A stretch of 64,000 bases of DNA, from contig NZ_JAYKTT020000089.1 in the NCBI RefSeq assembly GCF_038404745.2, positions 24,121-88,120 of the forward strand. The letters are read 5' to 3'. A program made the position numbers and the translations under genes. Below are positions 8,306 through 17,639 of this stretch, piece by piece. Positions within the stretch are counted from its first letter, which is position 1. Every line of letters begins with the position of its first letter. Source of the DNA: Chlorogloeopsis sp038404745 (GTDB lineage: Bacteria; Cyanobacteriota; Cyanobacteriia; Cyanobacteriales; Nostocaceae). Under the pieces are notes generated by a model, which saw only the letters and a list, made by a program, of their open reading frames with translations, did no database searches and was not told where the DNA came from.

Positions 8306-8893
8306 ATGCAAGTAAAAACCCCCAAACGCTACTGCACCCCAAAAGAATATTTAGCACTAGAAGAGGCGGCGGAGTACAAGAGTGAATATCGTGACGGAGA
8401 AATCATTCCTATAGTAGGATTAACGACGAATCATAATGAAATTGCTGGTAACTTTGCTGCCTATTTAAAGTTTTATTTGACGGGGCAAAATTACGATATT
8501 TATATCGGTGGTGTAAAACTTTGGATACCCCGTTATCGCCAGTACACTTATCCCGATATCATGGTAATCGAGGGAGAACCGCTTTATACGGGAATGGGTA
8601 CAACTACCGTAATGAATCCGTTGTTAATTGTTGAGGTATTATCCAAGTCAACTAAAAACTATGACCAAGGTGACAAGTTTCTCTACTATCGGTCAATTCC
8701 TGAGTTTAAAGAATATATCCTAATTGATCAAGCAAGATATTATGTCATGCAGCACAGCAAAACTCTTGAAGGAAAATGGTTATTAACTGAATATGAATCC
8801 CAAGAAGCTGTTTTGGAATTTAGTTCTATCCGGTTTCAAATTAGTTTGAATGATATTTACGATCGCGTAAATTTTGCCGAGAGTGAAGAGTGA
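8306..8893 (+). CDS. Uma2 family (DUF820) PD-(D/E)XK nuclease-like protein
   Basis: 195 aa. The Uma2/DUF820 fold is recognisable: start TPKEYLALEEAAEYKSEYRDGEI, then the nuclease core with YPDIMVIEG (Asp of the PD motif) and PLLIVEVLSKSTKNYDQGDKFLYYRSIPEFKEYILID (Glu-x-Leu plus downstream Lys). The family is greatly expanded in cyanobacteria, and most members have no known role; some are thought to be endonucleases of mobile or selfish origin. It converges on a second Uma2 gene with only 2 bp between the stops. Length and core motifs are intact. Confidence 0.85.
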   Translation: MQVKTPKRYCTPKEYLALEEAAEYKSEYRDGEIIPIVGLTTNHNEIAGNFAAYLKFYLTGQNYDIYIGGVKLWIPRYRQYTYPDIMVIEGEPLYTGMGTTTVMNPLLIVEVLSKSTKNYDQGDKFLYYRSIPEFKEYILIDQARYYVMQHSKTLEGKWLLTEYESQEAVLEFSSIRFQISLNDIYDRVNFAESEE

Positions 8894-8895
8894 AG

Positions 8896-9624
8896 TTAAA
8901 TATTCTCAGGATCTATTCCCTGGGCGCGTAAAATTTCTCGCAATCTAGCTAATTCTTGCTCTGTTTGTTGTAAACGTTCCTCAGCTTTTTGAGCGCGTAA
9001 TCTTTCTTGTTCCGCTAATTCTTCAGCAGAAGGTATCAATTCTCTTCCAGGTGTGAAGTAACGTAATTTCCCTTCATGCACTCCTAAATAAAGTTCTAAT
9101 TGCTGACTCCACAACTTGCCATCAGGAGTAAGTTGAATTTCTTGATATTGCCCATCTACTAAATGAAATCCCTGAAATTCTAGTGTGACAGGATCAAACC
9201 AGAAGTAATCAGGTGTGCGGAAAGTGTCTTGATAAAGTTGCTTTTTGAAGCCTTTGTCAACATCGGCAGTAGAGTTTGATAAAATTTCGATAATTAGATT
9301 GGGATACTTGCCGTCTTCTTGCCAGACTACCCAACTTTTACGGTCTTTTTTCTCGGTTCCCAAAACTACAAAAAAATCAGGGCCTCGGAAATACTCTGAC
9401 TTTTTCTGGTTGGGACTATAATAAACTGTTAGGTTCCCAGAAGCGTAAAAATCTTGACGTTCTCGCCACCAAAGTTTGAGGATACTAATTAAGAGTTCAA
9501 TTTGATCGCGGTGTAAATCGCTTTCCAAAGGGGGTTCATCACTCCATAAATCGCCAGGTGGAAAGGTAACTTCTGCGTCTGAAATTTCAGGAAAGTTGAT
9601 ATCTACAGTACCGACTTCAGACAT
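8896..9624 (-). CDS. Uma2 family (DUF820) protein with C-terminal coiled coil
   Basis: 242 aa. The Uma2 core is seen in FRGPDFFVVLG (PD), YPNLIIEILSNSTADVDKGFKKQLYQD (E-x-L and Lys) and TPDYFWFDPVTLEF. The last 50 residues (ELAEQERLRAQKAEERLQQ and on) form a charged coiled coil ending in REILRAQGIDPENI, a tail that is very common in cyanobacterial Uma2 proteins. Substrate and role are unknown. It lies downstream of and divergent from no clear partner: murD is on the same strand 46 bp upstream of its start, so it could be read through from glyS-murD. Confidence 0.85.
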   Translation of the reverse strand: MSEVGTVDINFPEISDAEVTFPPGDLWSDEPPLESDLHRDQIELLISILKLWWRERQDFYASGNLTVYYSPNQKKSEYFRGPDFFVVLGTEKKDRKSWVVWQEDGKYPNLIIEILSNSTADVDKGFKKQLYQDTFRTPDYFWFDPVTLEFQGFHLVDGQYQEIQLTPDGKLWSQQLELYLGVHEGKLRYFTPGRELIPSAEELAEQERLRAQKAEERLQQTEQELARLREILRAQGIDPENI

Positions 9625-9670
9625 AGTGGGTAGTATCCTTGCAATTTACACTGATTGTAACAAGCAAAGT

Positions 9671-11044
9671 TTAACTATTTTCTACCCACTCCAAACACAA
9701 CTGCCGGAAGCGATCGCCTCTTTGCTCAAAGTTGGCGTATTGATCGAAGCTTGCACAAGCGGGCGACAGCAAAACTACAGATGCTTGATACTTTTGAGCT
9801 AATTCTGCCGCTCTAGGAACAGCTTTGTCCATTGTTTCTACAATTTCATAATTACCATACCCAAGCTCTTGCAAGCGTTGAGCAAAGGTGGGTGCTGCAT
9901 CGCCAATTAGTAATACTGCGGCGGCTTTGGCTTTAATTTGTGCCATCCAGCCAGTATCCTCACCAGCTTTTGCTTCACCACCAGCAATTAAAATGACGGG
10001 ACTTTTAACCGATGCTAATCCAACTTCGGCGGCGTCGTAGTTAGTGGCTTTGCTGTCGTTAATAAAATCAATGCCTTGCCAAGTACAAATATGTTCCAAG
10101 CGATGAGGAACACCAGGAAACTCACTAATGGCACGAGAAATGGCGGCTGGATCAATTCCTGCTAACCGCGCCGCAGCAACTGACATTAATAAATTTTGCT
10201 GATTGTGTTCTCCTACCATTCGCAATGCAGATACTTCGATAATGGCTTCAGGTGTAGATGTTGCAGTTAATTTTTCGACAACCCAACCATTTTCGATGTA
10301 AAAACCTTTATCTCCAATCAGGAAATCTTTGCCTTTTATACTTGTCCAATAGGCATCAGGCCAATGACTTAAACCTAATTTATTCAAATATACGTCATCG
10401 CCATTAAATATTTGGATCTCTGAGTTACGCAGCAAACGGGCTTTGATATTGTAGTAATTCTCTAATGTTTTGTGGCGACTGAGGTGATCTGGCGTAAAAG
10501 TCGTCCATACACCAATACGCGGTGCTAAAGAAGAAGAAGATTCGATTTGGTAGCTGCTAATTTCCCCGATTACCCAATCAGGGCGCTTTGGTGCTAAGGC
10601 TACTTCACAGGCAGCGTAGCCAATATTACCGCACGCTGGTGCGTCCAATCCCGCTGTTTGAAAAATTGCAGCAATTAAAGAGGTAGTAGTAGTTTTACCA
10701 TTGGTGCCAGTAATTGCTACCCAAGGAACTGGTTGTAAATACCGCCAAGCGAGTTCCATTTCCCCGATCATTTCTATACCCAATTCTCGTGCTTTGACTA
10801 ATTCGGGAATATCCCAGGGAACGCCGGGGCTAACAACTATTAATTGTGGTAAATCTGAACTATCTAATTCCAAGGAATACCCTAGTTCAACAGCAATTTG
10901 TTCAGTTGCTAATTCTTGTTGTTGTTTTTGCAGGTTGGCAGAGGTGTTGCGATCACTTAGCACCACCTCCCATCCCTGCTGTTTCAACAATCTCGCCGCA
11001 GCGACACCGGATTTTCCTAATCCAATAACATGGCCTTTGGGCAT
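9671..11044 (-). CDS. murD: UDP-N-acetylmuramoyl-L-alanine--D-glutamate ligase
   Basis: 457 aa from the ATG at 11044 (MPKGHVIGLGKSGVAAARLLK, the usual family start). A GTG ten codons upstream (11074) is in frame, but the only purine-rich stretch there overlaps the GTG itself, so the ATG is preferred. The cytoplasmic Mur ligase adds D-glutamate to UDP-MurNAc-L-Ala in peptidoglycan synthesis. Evidence: N-terminal Rossmann-like domain, ATP-binding VAITGTNGKTTTTSLIAA, the central WTTFTPDHLSRH segment, and the C-terminal domain with GVPHRLEHI, FINDSKATNYDAAEVGL and LLSPACASFDQYANFEQRG. It follows glyS by about 85 bp on the same strand, probably as one transcript. Confidence 0.95.
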   Translation of the reverse strand: MPKGHVIGLGKSGVAAARLLKQQGWEVVLSDRNTSANLQKQQQELATEQIAVELGYSLELDSSDLPQLIVVSPGVPWDIPELVKARELGIEMIGEMELAWRYLQPVPWVAITGTNGKTTTTSLIAAIFQTAGLDAPACGNIGYAACEVALAPKRPDWVIGEISSYQIESSSSLAPRIGVWTTFTPDHLSRHKTLENYYNIKARLLRNSEIQIFNGDDVYLNKLGLSHWPDAYWTSIKGKDFLIGDKGFYIENGWVVEKLTATSTPEAIIEVSALRMVGEHNQQNLLMSVAAARLAGIDPAAISRAISEFPGVPHRLEHICTWQGIDFINDSKATNYDAAEVGLASVKSPVILIAGGEAKAGEDTGWMAQIKAKAAAVLLIGDAAPTFAQRLQELGYGNYEIVETMDKAVPRAAELAQKYQASVVLLSPACASFDQYANFEQRGDRFRQLCLEWVENS

Positions 11045-11128
11045 AGACTGTAGCAGAAGTCCCTGGTTAAGCACTCCTTATCGTAACGTGTATTGGCACA
11101 ATTTACACTACCTTTTGATAGATGATGG

Positions 11129-13315
11129 CTACAAATTTTTTACAACTGCTCCAAAATCCGCCAACACACGGGCGTGGTTACGCAATAAACCAAGTAAGTG
11201 TAATCGATTGCGCTTGATCTGGGGATCGGGATCCATCACTAAAACGCTGTCTGCCCCATCAAAAAAGTTACTGACTGTGGGAGCAATTTTTTCTAGCCCT
11301 GCTACCAACAGTTGATAATTGCGCGATCGCCCTGCGGCTTGAGTTTGAGGTAACAATTCTACTAAGGCGTTGTAAAAGGCTGCTTCTGAAGGCTTTTGGA
11401 ATAGTTCTGGGTTGACTGCAACGGTTGGATCGAGTTGTTTTGTATCCAAATCTCCTTGGGCTGCTAAACGTGCCGAACGATTGACGGTTTCGTAGATTTT
11501 ATCTAGGGTGCCGTCGTTACGAATTTGTTGCAAGAATAAAGCGCGATCGCGTACATCCAATAAATCTCTTAAGGCTCTTTCTACATATTCTCGGTCATTT
11601 TCTCCCAAAACAGCATTTACCAAGTCATAATCAATCTGTTTTTCTTCTTGCAGTAAGGTGCGGATACGTTGTAGGAAAAATTCTTCCAAATTAGTCACTA
11701 ATTCTGTTTTATCTTTATCCTGAACTGCAACAAAATCTGTGGCTATTTGCTCTAATAGCTGTTGCAAATTAATCGATAAATCAGCCGTCCATGTAATGTT
11801 AATTACTGCATTAGCTGCCCGACGCAAGGCAAAGGGATCGGAGGAACCTGTGGGAATCATTCCCAAGCCAAAGATACTGACTAATGTATCTAATCTGTCT
11901 GCCAAACCGACAACTTGTCCTGTTAAAGTTTGGGGTAAAATATCATCTGCACTCCGTGGCAAATAATGCTCAAAAATTGCCGTTGCTACTGTTTGTGGTT
12001 CTTCGCTGGCTAAGGCATATTTTTGTCCCATAACTCCCTGTAATTCAGGAAATTCGTACACCATTTGGCTTACTAAATCAGCCTTGCACAGTAATGCAGC
12101 GCGGTGAATATTGTGGCTTTCACCATCATTTAATTGCAACTGTTCTGCAATCTGGGCGGCAATTTTGGATATTCGCCCTACTTTATCAAGTAGCGAGCCT
12201 AAATCTTCTTGGAAAGTGACTTTTGCTAATTGAGGTAAAAAGTTGTCCAAGGGATTTTTTAAGTCGGCATCATAGAAAAATTTGCCATCAGCTAAACGCG
12301 CCCGAATCACTCTTTCATTCCCTACAGCAATAATATCTGATTTAGCTGAATCACCATTAGAAATCGTGACAAAATAGGGCAGTAATTCTTTATTTGAAGC
12401 AGATGATGAAGAAGGATCTAATTGTTCGCCTTCTGCCTTCTTAAAAACAGGAAAGTAACGCTGATGATGCACCATTACAGTGGTGATTACTTCTGTTGGT
12501 AAATTTAAATATTCTGTTTCAAATTTACCGATGACAGCCGAGGGCCATTCTACAAGGTTAGTAACTTCCTCTAACAAATCTGGGTATATTTCGGCATACC
12601 CATTTAACTTTTGTGCCGACTCTTTGACTTCTTGGGTGATAATCTTTGCCCTTTCTTCAACATTGACAACAACGGATGCCAACCGCATCACAGTCACATA
12701 ATCAATAGCTTGAGGAATAATTACTGGCTCTGGATGCAAGATGCGATGCCCTCTGGAGATGCGATCACTTTTTATCGTCTCCGATCCATTCACTAATTCT
12801 ATCGGCAATACTGCTTCATCTAATAAAGTCACCAACCAACGAATTGGACGAGAAAAGCGTAAATCTCCGTCACCCCAGCGCATCAACCGCTTACCTTCTA
12901 AACGCGAAATCCACTCTCGCACAAGTTCTGTCAAAATTTCTGCTACACTGCGGCCGAGGATGACTTTCCGCACAAAGACAAAATCCCCTTTGTCGGTAGC
13001 GCGAACTTCTAAAGCATCGAGTTCCACACCTTGCTTTTTGGCAAAACCTTGTGCTGCTGGTGTTGGTGTACCATCTTTAAATGCAGCTTGTGCAGGTGGG
13101 CCTTTAATTTCTTCTTCACGATCTGCTTGCTTAGATGGTAAACCTTTAATGAGTACCGCTAGGCGTCTGGGAGTACCGTAAACTTCTACGGCGTCGCTTG
13201 TGAGACTGTTGTCTGCTAAACTTTGGGGAATTAGCGACTTCCACTGTGCTACAGCGCTACTTAAAAAGCTTGCAGGTAGTTCTTCTGTACCAACTTCTAA
13301 TAAAAATGCCGACAT
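11129..13315 (-). CDS. glyS: glycyl-tRNA synthetase beta subunit
   Basis: 728 aa. It starts MSAFLLEVGTEELPASFLSSAV, the signature of the GlyRS beta chain, and continues with YGTPRRLAVLIKGLPSKQ, FSRPIRWLVTLLD, MVHHQRYFPVF, the HD-like region (LCKADLVSQMVYEFPELQGVMGQKYA, a well-conserved block), and the C-terminal DALR-type anticodon region ending LLRNHARVLADFGAVVKNL. With the alpha chain (glyQ, not in this window) it charges tRNA-Gly; the beta chain handles tRNA binding. A short acidic/Ser-rich insertion (EGEQLDPSSSSASNKE) falls in a surface loop. Upstream of murD on the same strand. Confidence 0.96.
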   Translation of the reverse strand: MSAFLLEVGTEELPASFLSSAVAQWKSLIPQSLADNSLTSDAVEVYGTPRRLAVLIKGLPSKQADREEEIKGPPAQAAFKDGTPTPAAQGFAKKQGVELDALEVRATDKGDFVFVRKVILGRSVAEILTELVREWISRLEGKRLMRWGDGDLRFSRPIRWLVTLLDEAVLPIELVNGSETIKSDRISRGHRILHPEPVIIPQAIDYVTVMRLASVVVNVEERAKIITQEVKESAQKLNGYAEIYPDLLEEVTNLVEWPSAVIGKFETEYLNLPTEVITTVMVHHQRYFPVFKKAEGEQLDPSSSSASNKELLPYFVTISNGDSAKSDIIAVGNERVIRARLADGKFFYDADLKNPLDNFLPQLAKVTFQEDLGSLLDKVGRISKIAAQIAEQLQLNDGESHNIHRAALLCKADLVSQMVYEFPELQGVMGQKYALASEEPQTVATAIFEHYLPRSADDILPQTLTGQVVGLADRLDTLVSIFGLGMIPTGSSDPFALRRAANAVINITWTADLSINLQQLLEQIATDFVAVQDKDKTELVTNLEEFFLQRIRTLLQEEKQIDYDLVNAVLGENDREYVERALRDLLDVRDRALFLQQIRNDGTLDKIYETVNRSARLAAQGDLDTKQLDPTVAVNPELFQKPSEAAFYNALVELLPQTQAAGRSRNYQLLVAGLEKIAPTVSNFFDGADSVLVMDPDPQIKRNRLHLLGLLRNHARVLADFGAVVKNL

Positions 13316-13535
13316 AGAACAATATTTTCAAGAAAAGTGTGGCTCAACTCATATTAGTCAACTCAAACAGTGTACCGTGCCTGTAACGCAGACGTGTGCG
13401 ATCGCGCAACTCTTCATTCACAGAGCCTAGTTTAAAATAAATATGATGTAATTTTCACAACCAATCATACTAGTGAAAAATGGCAGTATTTTTTATCCAC
13501 CTTCGACGTAAGGCAGAGGAGCCACTACGTTGGGT

Positions 13536-13554
13536 GGCTTCCCGGAGGGAAGCC
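13536..13554. repeat. 8-bp stem palindrome in a repeat-rich spacer
   Basis: GGCTTCCC (13536-13543) and GGGAAGCC (13547-13554) form a hairpin with a 3-nt loop. The spacer 13316-13668 also holds a CTAGCCCCTAGTCTC tract at about 13610. These are typical cyanobacterial intergenic repeats. No gene is visible in this 350-bp stretch. Confidence 0.55.
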
Positions 13555-13668
13555 GCTAGCTAACGCAACGCTTTACGGCGAACCGACAAGGGAAAGAAAT
13601 TTCTTTTCTCTAGCCCCTAGTCTCTATTTTCAACACAGCCTGGCACTACCCCACAGATGCCACTCCGA

Positions 13669-14343
13669 TCAGCTATTTACTAATTCTGTCTCCATTTGTG
13701 AATTCAGCAGTGTCCACAACTGCAAATCTGTAAAATCAGGAATTACCATAAATGCGCCCTTCTCCCTGAGAACATCGGGGTTGTGGGTAGAGGCAATACC
13801 AATGGTGCGGATACCAGCACTAACGGCAGAACGTATACCAGAAGGGGAATCTTCAAGAGCGATCGCATTTTCTGCTGTTATTCCCAGCTTGTTCAATGCA
13901 GCTTGGTAGGGTGCAGGATTGGGTTTACCTGCAACGCAGTCTTCTCCAAACACAACTTTATCAAAGGCTTCTTTTAACCCCAAAACTTCTAGCATGAAAT
14001 ATGCATTTAATTTCGGTGCATTAGTAACTAAGGCACGTTTTAGCTGATGTGCCTCTGTCCATGCTAATAGTTCTGTAAATCCAGGTAAGGGTTGAATATT
14101 TTGTGCTTGTTCACGGAACATTGCTTCTTTTTCTTCCGCAAATTTTATGCCTGCTTCTAGTGATAATTGTGGCAAGATATCTTTGATAATTTCAGCATTA
14201 GTCTTTCCACTAATCCTGGTTTGATAGAACTTTTCATCTATATCCAAACTATAATCTAAAAGCATCTTGCGCCAAGCTTGGTAGTGAATTGGATCGGTGT
14301 TGGCTATCGTTCCATCTAAGTCAAAAAGAATTGCTGTGAGCAT
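13669..14343 (-). CDS. HAD-superfamily hydrolase, beta-phosphoglucomutase-like
   Basis: 224 aa. HAD motif I is ILFDLDGTIANTDPIHYQAW (nucleophile and acid/base Asp), followed by a helical cap; motif II is ALVTNAP; motif III Lys is in VAGKPNPAPYQAAL; motif IV is ALEDSPSGIRSA. These place it in HAD subfamily I with a helical cap, close to beta-phosphoglucomutase and sugar-phosphate phosphatases. The exact substrate cannot be read from the sequence. It is divergent from the nagB-like gene across a 210-bp spacer, so a sugar-phosphate role is plausible but unproven. Length and motifs are intact. Confidence 0.88.
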   Translation of the reverse strand: MLTAILFDLDGTIANTDPIHYQAWRKMLLDYSLDIDEKFYQTRISGKTNAEIIKDILPQLSLEAGIKFAEEKEAMFREQAQNIQPLPGFTELLAWTEAHQLKRALVTNAPKLNAYFMLEVLGLKEAFDKVVFGEDCVAGKPNPAPYQAALNKLGITAENAIALEDSPSGIRSAVSAGIRTIGIASTHNPDVLREKGAFMVIPDFTDLQLWTLLNSQMETELVNS

Positions 14344-14555
14344 GGTTTTTGCTGTATGTAAAATATTATTAAGTTTATTTACATAGTTTACACGGTTTTG
14401 TCTTCTTAGTAATTATTTCTGCATTGATGAAGGCAAAAAAACTATAATTAAGATTCTGAGTGAGAATAAACTACAAGCATTAGTACTTGTAGAGGTAGAT
14501 TAATTTGTCTGCTCATATACGTTTTTAGCGTCAAATTTTTTCTGTAGAAAATCAG

Positions 14556-15332
14556 ATGTCAGTTGCCAAAAAAATTTTCAGAGTCAACGATCTAGATGTG
14601 CAGATTTATAACTGTGAAGCGGAATTAGCACAGAATGTAGCAAAAATCGCACAAGTTTATTTACAGAATGTTCTTCAGCAGAATGGTAGTGCTGCTGTAG
14701 TATTAGCGACAGGTAATTCTCAAATAAAATTTCTTGAGAATTTAACTGCATTAGGTGGAGTTGATTGGTCACAAATTACTTGTTTTCATTTGGATGAATA
14801 TCTAGGAATTTCTGCGGAGCATCCTGCTAGTTTTCGATATTATCTACGAGAACGTGTCGAAAAACTAGTAAAACCTAAGGAATTTCATTATATAAAAGGT
14901 GATACATTAGAACCTTTAATGGAATGCGATCGCTATTCTAAATTATTGCAAGCACAACCAATTGATTTATGTTGTTTAGGTGTGGGAGAAAATGGACATC
15001 TTGCTTTTAACGAACCATCAGTAGCAAACTTCCAGGATGCTTTCAATATGAAATTGGTGAAATTAGATAAAGTTAATCACCAGCAACAAGTGAATCAAGG
15101 ACATTTTCCTAATTTAGAAAGTGTTCCTAAGTATGCTTTTACTCTAACAGTTCCAATGATTTGTGCAGCACGAAAAATTCTTTGTATAACCACAGGAACA
15201 CACAAAGCTAAGATTGTAAAACAGATGTTACAAGGTGATATCAGTACAGATTGTCCAGCATCTATTCTTCGTCAACAACCTCAAGCAAAATTATTTCTGG
15301 ATGAAGATGCCGGAGCATTAATTAGTAATTAA
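14556..15332 (+). CDS. nagB: glucosamine-6-phosphate deaminase-like protein
   Basis: 258 aa. The NagB/6-phosphogluconolactonase-like fold is seen in LATGNSQIKFLENLTAL (phosphate-binding loop; the usual G-x-T-P is altered to ATGNSQ), ITCFHLDEYLGISAEHPASFRYYLRE (with the catalytic Asp of FHLDEY) and LCCLGVGENGHLAFNEPSV (G-x-G-x-n-G-H-I-A-F-N-E-P). These motifs match GlcN6P deaminase/isomerase, converting glucosamine-6-phosphate to fructose-6-phosphate and ammonia. It is divergent from the HAD phosphatase. The remains of a sensor kinase begin just 6 bp after its stop, so a deletion has brought the two together. Confidence 0.87.
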   Translation: MSVAKKIFRVNDLDVQIYNCEAELAQNVAKIAQVYLQNVLQQNGSAAVVLATGNSQIKFLENLTALGGVDWSQITCFHLDEYLGISAEHPASFRYYLRERVEKLVKPKEFHYIKGDTLEPLMECDRYSKLLQAQPIDLCCLGVGENGHLAFNEPSVANFQDAFNMKLVKLDKVNHQQQVNQGHFPNLESVPKYAFTLTVPMICAARKILCITTGTHKAKIVKQMLQGDISTDCPASILRQQPQAKLFLDEDAGALISN

Positions 15333-15338
15333 ATTTAG

Positions 15339-17639
15339 ATTGAATTTACAGAAAAAATTCAAGCTAATGTACGTACTACTGTCTTACTATGTATAGTAAC
15401 TTTTTTAATAGCTATCCTCTTCAGCATTTTTAAGACTCACTGGATACTTAATCAGATTTTACCGCTTAACAGATTCACTAAAAAAATTACCGAGGGTAAA
15501 TGGAATGAAAATGTAAAAATTAATAATTTTAAGTAACTCGCAGAACTCGTCAACTCAGTTAATAATATGGTTAAGCAATTACACAAATGTTTTACCAAAC
15601 CCAGAGCTAGAAATACTGATTTAAAAGTCTTAAATAAAGTGTTCCTTAAAAGTGAGAGTCGATTGACTCAATTTCTAGAAGCCATATCAATGGGTGTGAT
15701 GAGCATAGAAACTAATGGTAAAATTAGCTACATGAATGAAGCTGTTAGGCAGATTTTTGGTCAGTCAGTTGTATATGCAACCACAATTGAAGAAATAATA
15801 CAAGTGCATCAGGTTTATCTTGCCAGAACAGATCAACTATACCAAAGTGCTCGCCTCCCTATACTGAGAGTAATGCACGGTGAAAACATCACTGTTGACG
15901 ATATGGAAATTCGTTACCCAGACAAAATTATTTGCCTTGAAACTTCAGGGAAGGTAATTTACGACGAATTCGGTAAGATGATTTTTGCGATCGCCACTTT
16001 TGTCGATATTAGTCAAAGCAAGCAAACACAAAAATTACTGGCAGAATATAATCAAACCTTAAAACTTCACGTTAAAAAACGTACTAGCGAACTTTTGCAA
16101 GTCATCAAACAACTGCAATTTTCCTATAAAGAACTGATTAAATCTCAACAAACAGCAAAACAAGGACAAAAAGCTGCCGAGCGGGCAAGCCAAGCTAAAA
16201 GTCAATTTCTCGCAAACATGAGCCACGAATTGCGTACTCTCCTCAACGCTATTCTTGGCTTGACTCAAATGATGAGCCATGACAAGACTCTAACTGTTGA
16301 AAACCAACAAAATATAGCAATTGTTAATAGCGTTGGGGAGCATTTGCTTCATCTAATCAACGAGATCCTAGAAATATCTAAAATTGAGGCTGGTAAAACC
16401 ACATTAAATTTGTCAAGCTTTGACTTAATTCTTCTACTAGAAAATCTTAAACAGACGTTGAGCTTGCGTGCTACTGCCTAAGGATTAAAACTAGTATTTG
16501 AATACGCGCCTAATCTACCCCGCTACATCAAAACTGATTCTCATAAATTACGGCAAGTATTACTCAACCTCTTAGGAAATGCTATTAAATTTACTGAAAG
16601 TGGTACTGTGAAGCTGCGGGTAACTATCGGAACTAGGGATCACAAAGAGGACAAGGGGAGGAGTCAGTGTGGTGGTGAAGCCTTACCTGTGGGGGGAAAC
16701 CTCCCCACAGGTAAGGCTTCTGAAAGTAAATTTTTCCCGACATCAAGGAGCCAGCATATTGGGGAGGCAATACTTTACGAAGAGAAGTCTCAGCGGAGGC
16801 TTTCTCCATACCCCAACAGAAGCAGCACAGAGCACGTCTAGGCAAAGACTCCCAGAACCCCCCTTGATCGCACCTGGTGTTGGTTACCCGAAGGTTAGCC
16901 AATACGCATCTAGTGCCGAATTCAAGCGACTAGCATTAACTACTGTTGGTTCCCCGTTGTAGCGGCTGGCGTAGAAAAGGGGCAACAACGTGCTGATCAA
17001 TCATCTCTATTCCCTTACTATTTTTACCCAATAGCTGATCATCAATGCCTAATTCCCGATACCCAATCCCTGATTTTGAGGTAACTGATACTGGTTGTGG
17101 TATTTCTCCAGAAGAAATTCACTTACTGTTTAATCCTTTTGGGCAAACAGAAAATGGGAGGAAAGCCCAGCAGGGAAGCGGACTAGGTTTGGCAATTAGT
17201 CAAAACTATGTGCAACTGATGGGAGGCAAGATTGATGTCAGTAGTACAGTTGGTGTAGGTAGTAAATTTACTTTTGATATTCACATCAATCTAAGTGATT
17301 GCAGTGAGATTTCGACAAGAAAATTTCAACATCAAATTATGGGCTTGGCACCCAGCCAAGGGTAAAATACACAGATAAATTCACTAACCAAAAGACAGAA
17401 GCGATCGCAAACCAAGTGCAACCAACTCTAACCTCTGCTGAAGTTGCATCACAATTGCTACAGTTTTCACCTCAATGAGTAGCCCAAATTCATCATGCTG
17501 CTGCCAGTTGTAGCGATGAGTTGATTTTAGATTTACTCAAGCAACTTCCTCAAGATCAAGCCCCAGATTTTGAGTGATTTAGCTAATAACTATACAGTTT
17601 GAGAAAATTATGGAATTGACTAGAGCAAATGTAGAATGA
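15339..17639 (+). pseudogene. decayed hybrid sensor histidine kinase
   Basis: A broken membrane kinase that can still be followed across frames. Residues encoded from 15339 read as a transmembrane segment and HAMP domain (VLLCIVTFLIAILFSIFKTH, then ITEGKWNENVKINNFK). A TAA at 15534 interrupts, then LAELVNSVNNMVKQL continues in the same frame. A PAS domain and HisKA with the phospho-His box (FLANMSHELRTLLNAIL) follow, then a second in-frame TAA at 16479. HATPase sequence resumes (GLKLVFEYAPNLPRYIKTDS, LLNLLGNAIKFTESGTVKLRV) and is split by an insertion of about 430 bp. The rest of HATPase is at about 17075-17300 (VTDTGCGISPEEIHLLFNPF, GSGLGLAISQNYVQLMGG). The receiver domain is missing; only its C-terminal tail remains (HHAAASCSDELILDLLKQLP, 17480-17560, then EKIMELTRANVE ending at the TGA 17637). 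The N-terminal sensor domain is gone. Confidence 0.9.
16630..17060. mobile_element. insertion in the kinase pseudogene, with an 18-bp hairpin
   Basis: About 430 bp with no kinase homology separates two parts of the HATPase domain. It contains a perfect 18-bp inverted repeat, GAAGCCTTACCTGTGGGG (16677-16694) with its complement at 16703-16720, an 8-nt loop, and nearby GACAAGGGGAGG-type sequence also seen in other repeat tracts of the window. The ORFs inside (16608-16962) follow no known protein. No transposase is present, so this is at most a non-autonomous element or an accretion of repeats. The boundaries are approximate. Confidence 0.5.

Noticed and set aside
11044..11074. GTG start for murD at 11074
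   Set aside because: The only purine-rich stretch overlaps the GTG itself, and the family begins at the ATG at 11044 (MPKGHVIGLGKSG).
16608..16962. Open frames inside the kinase insertion
   Set aside because: They are products of repeat DNA and HATPase remnants and show no independent family features.
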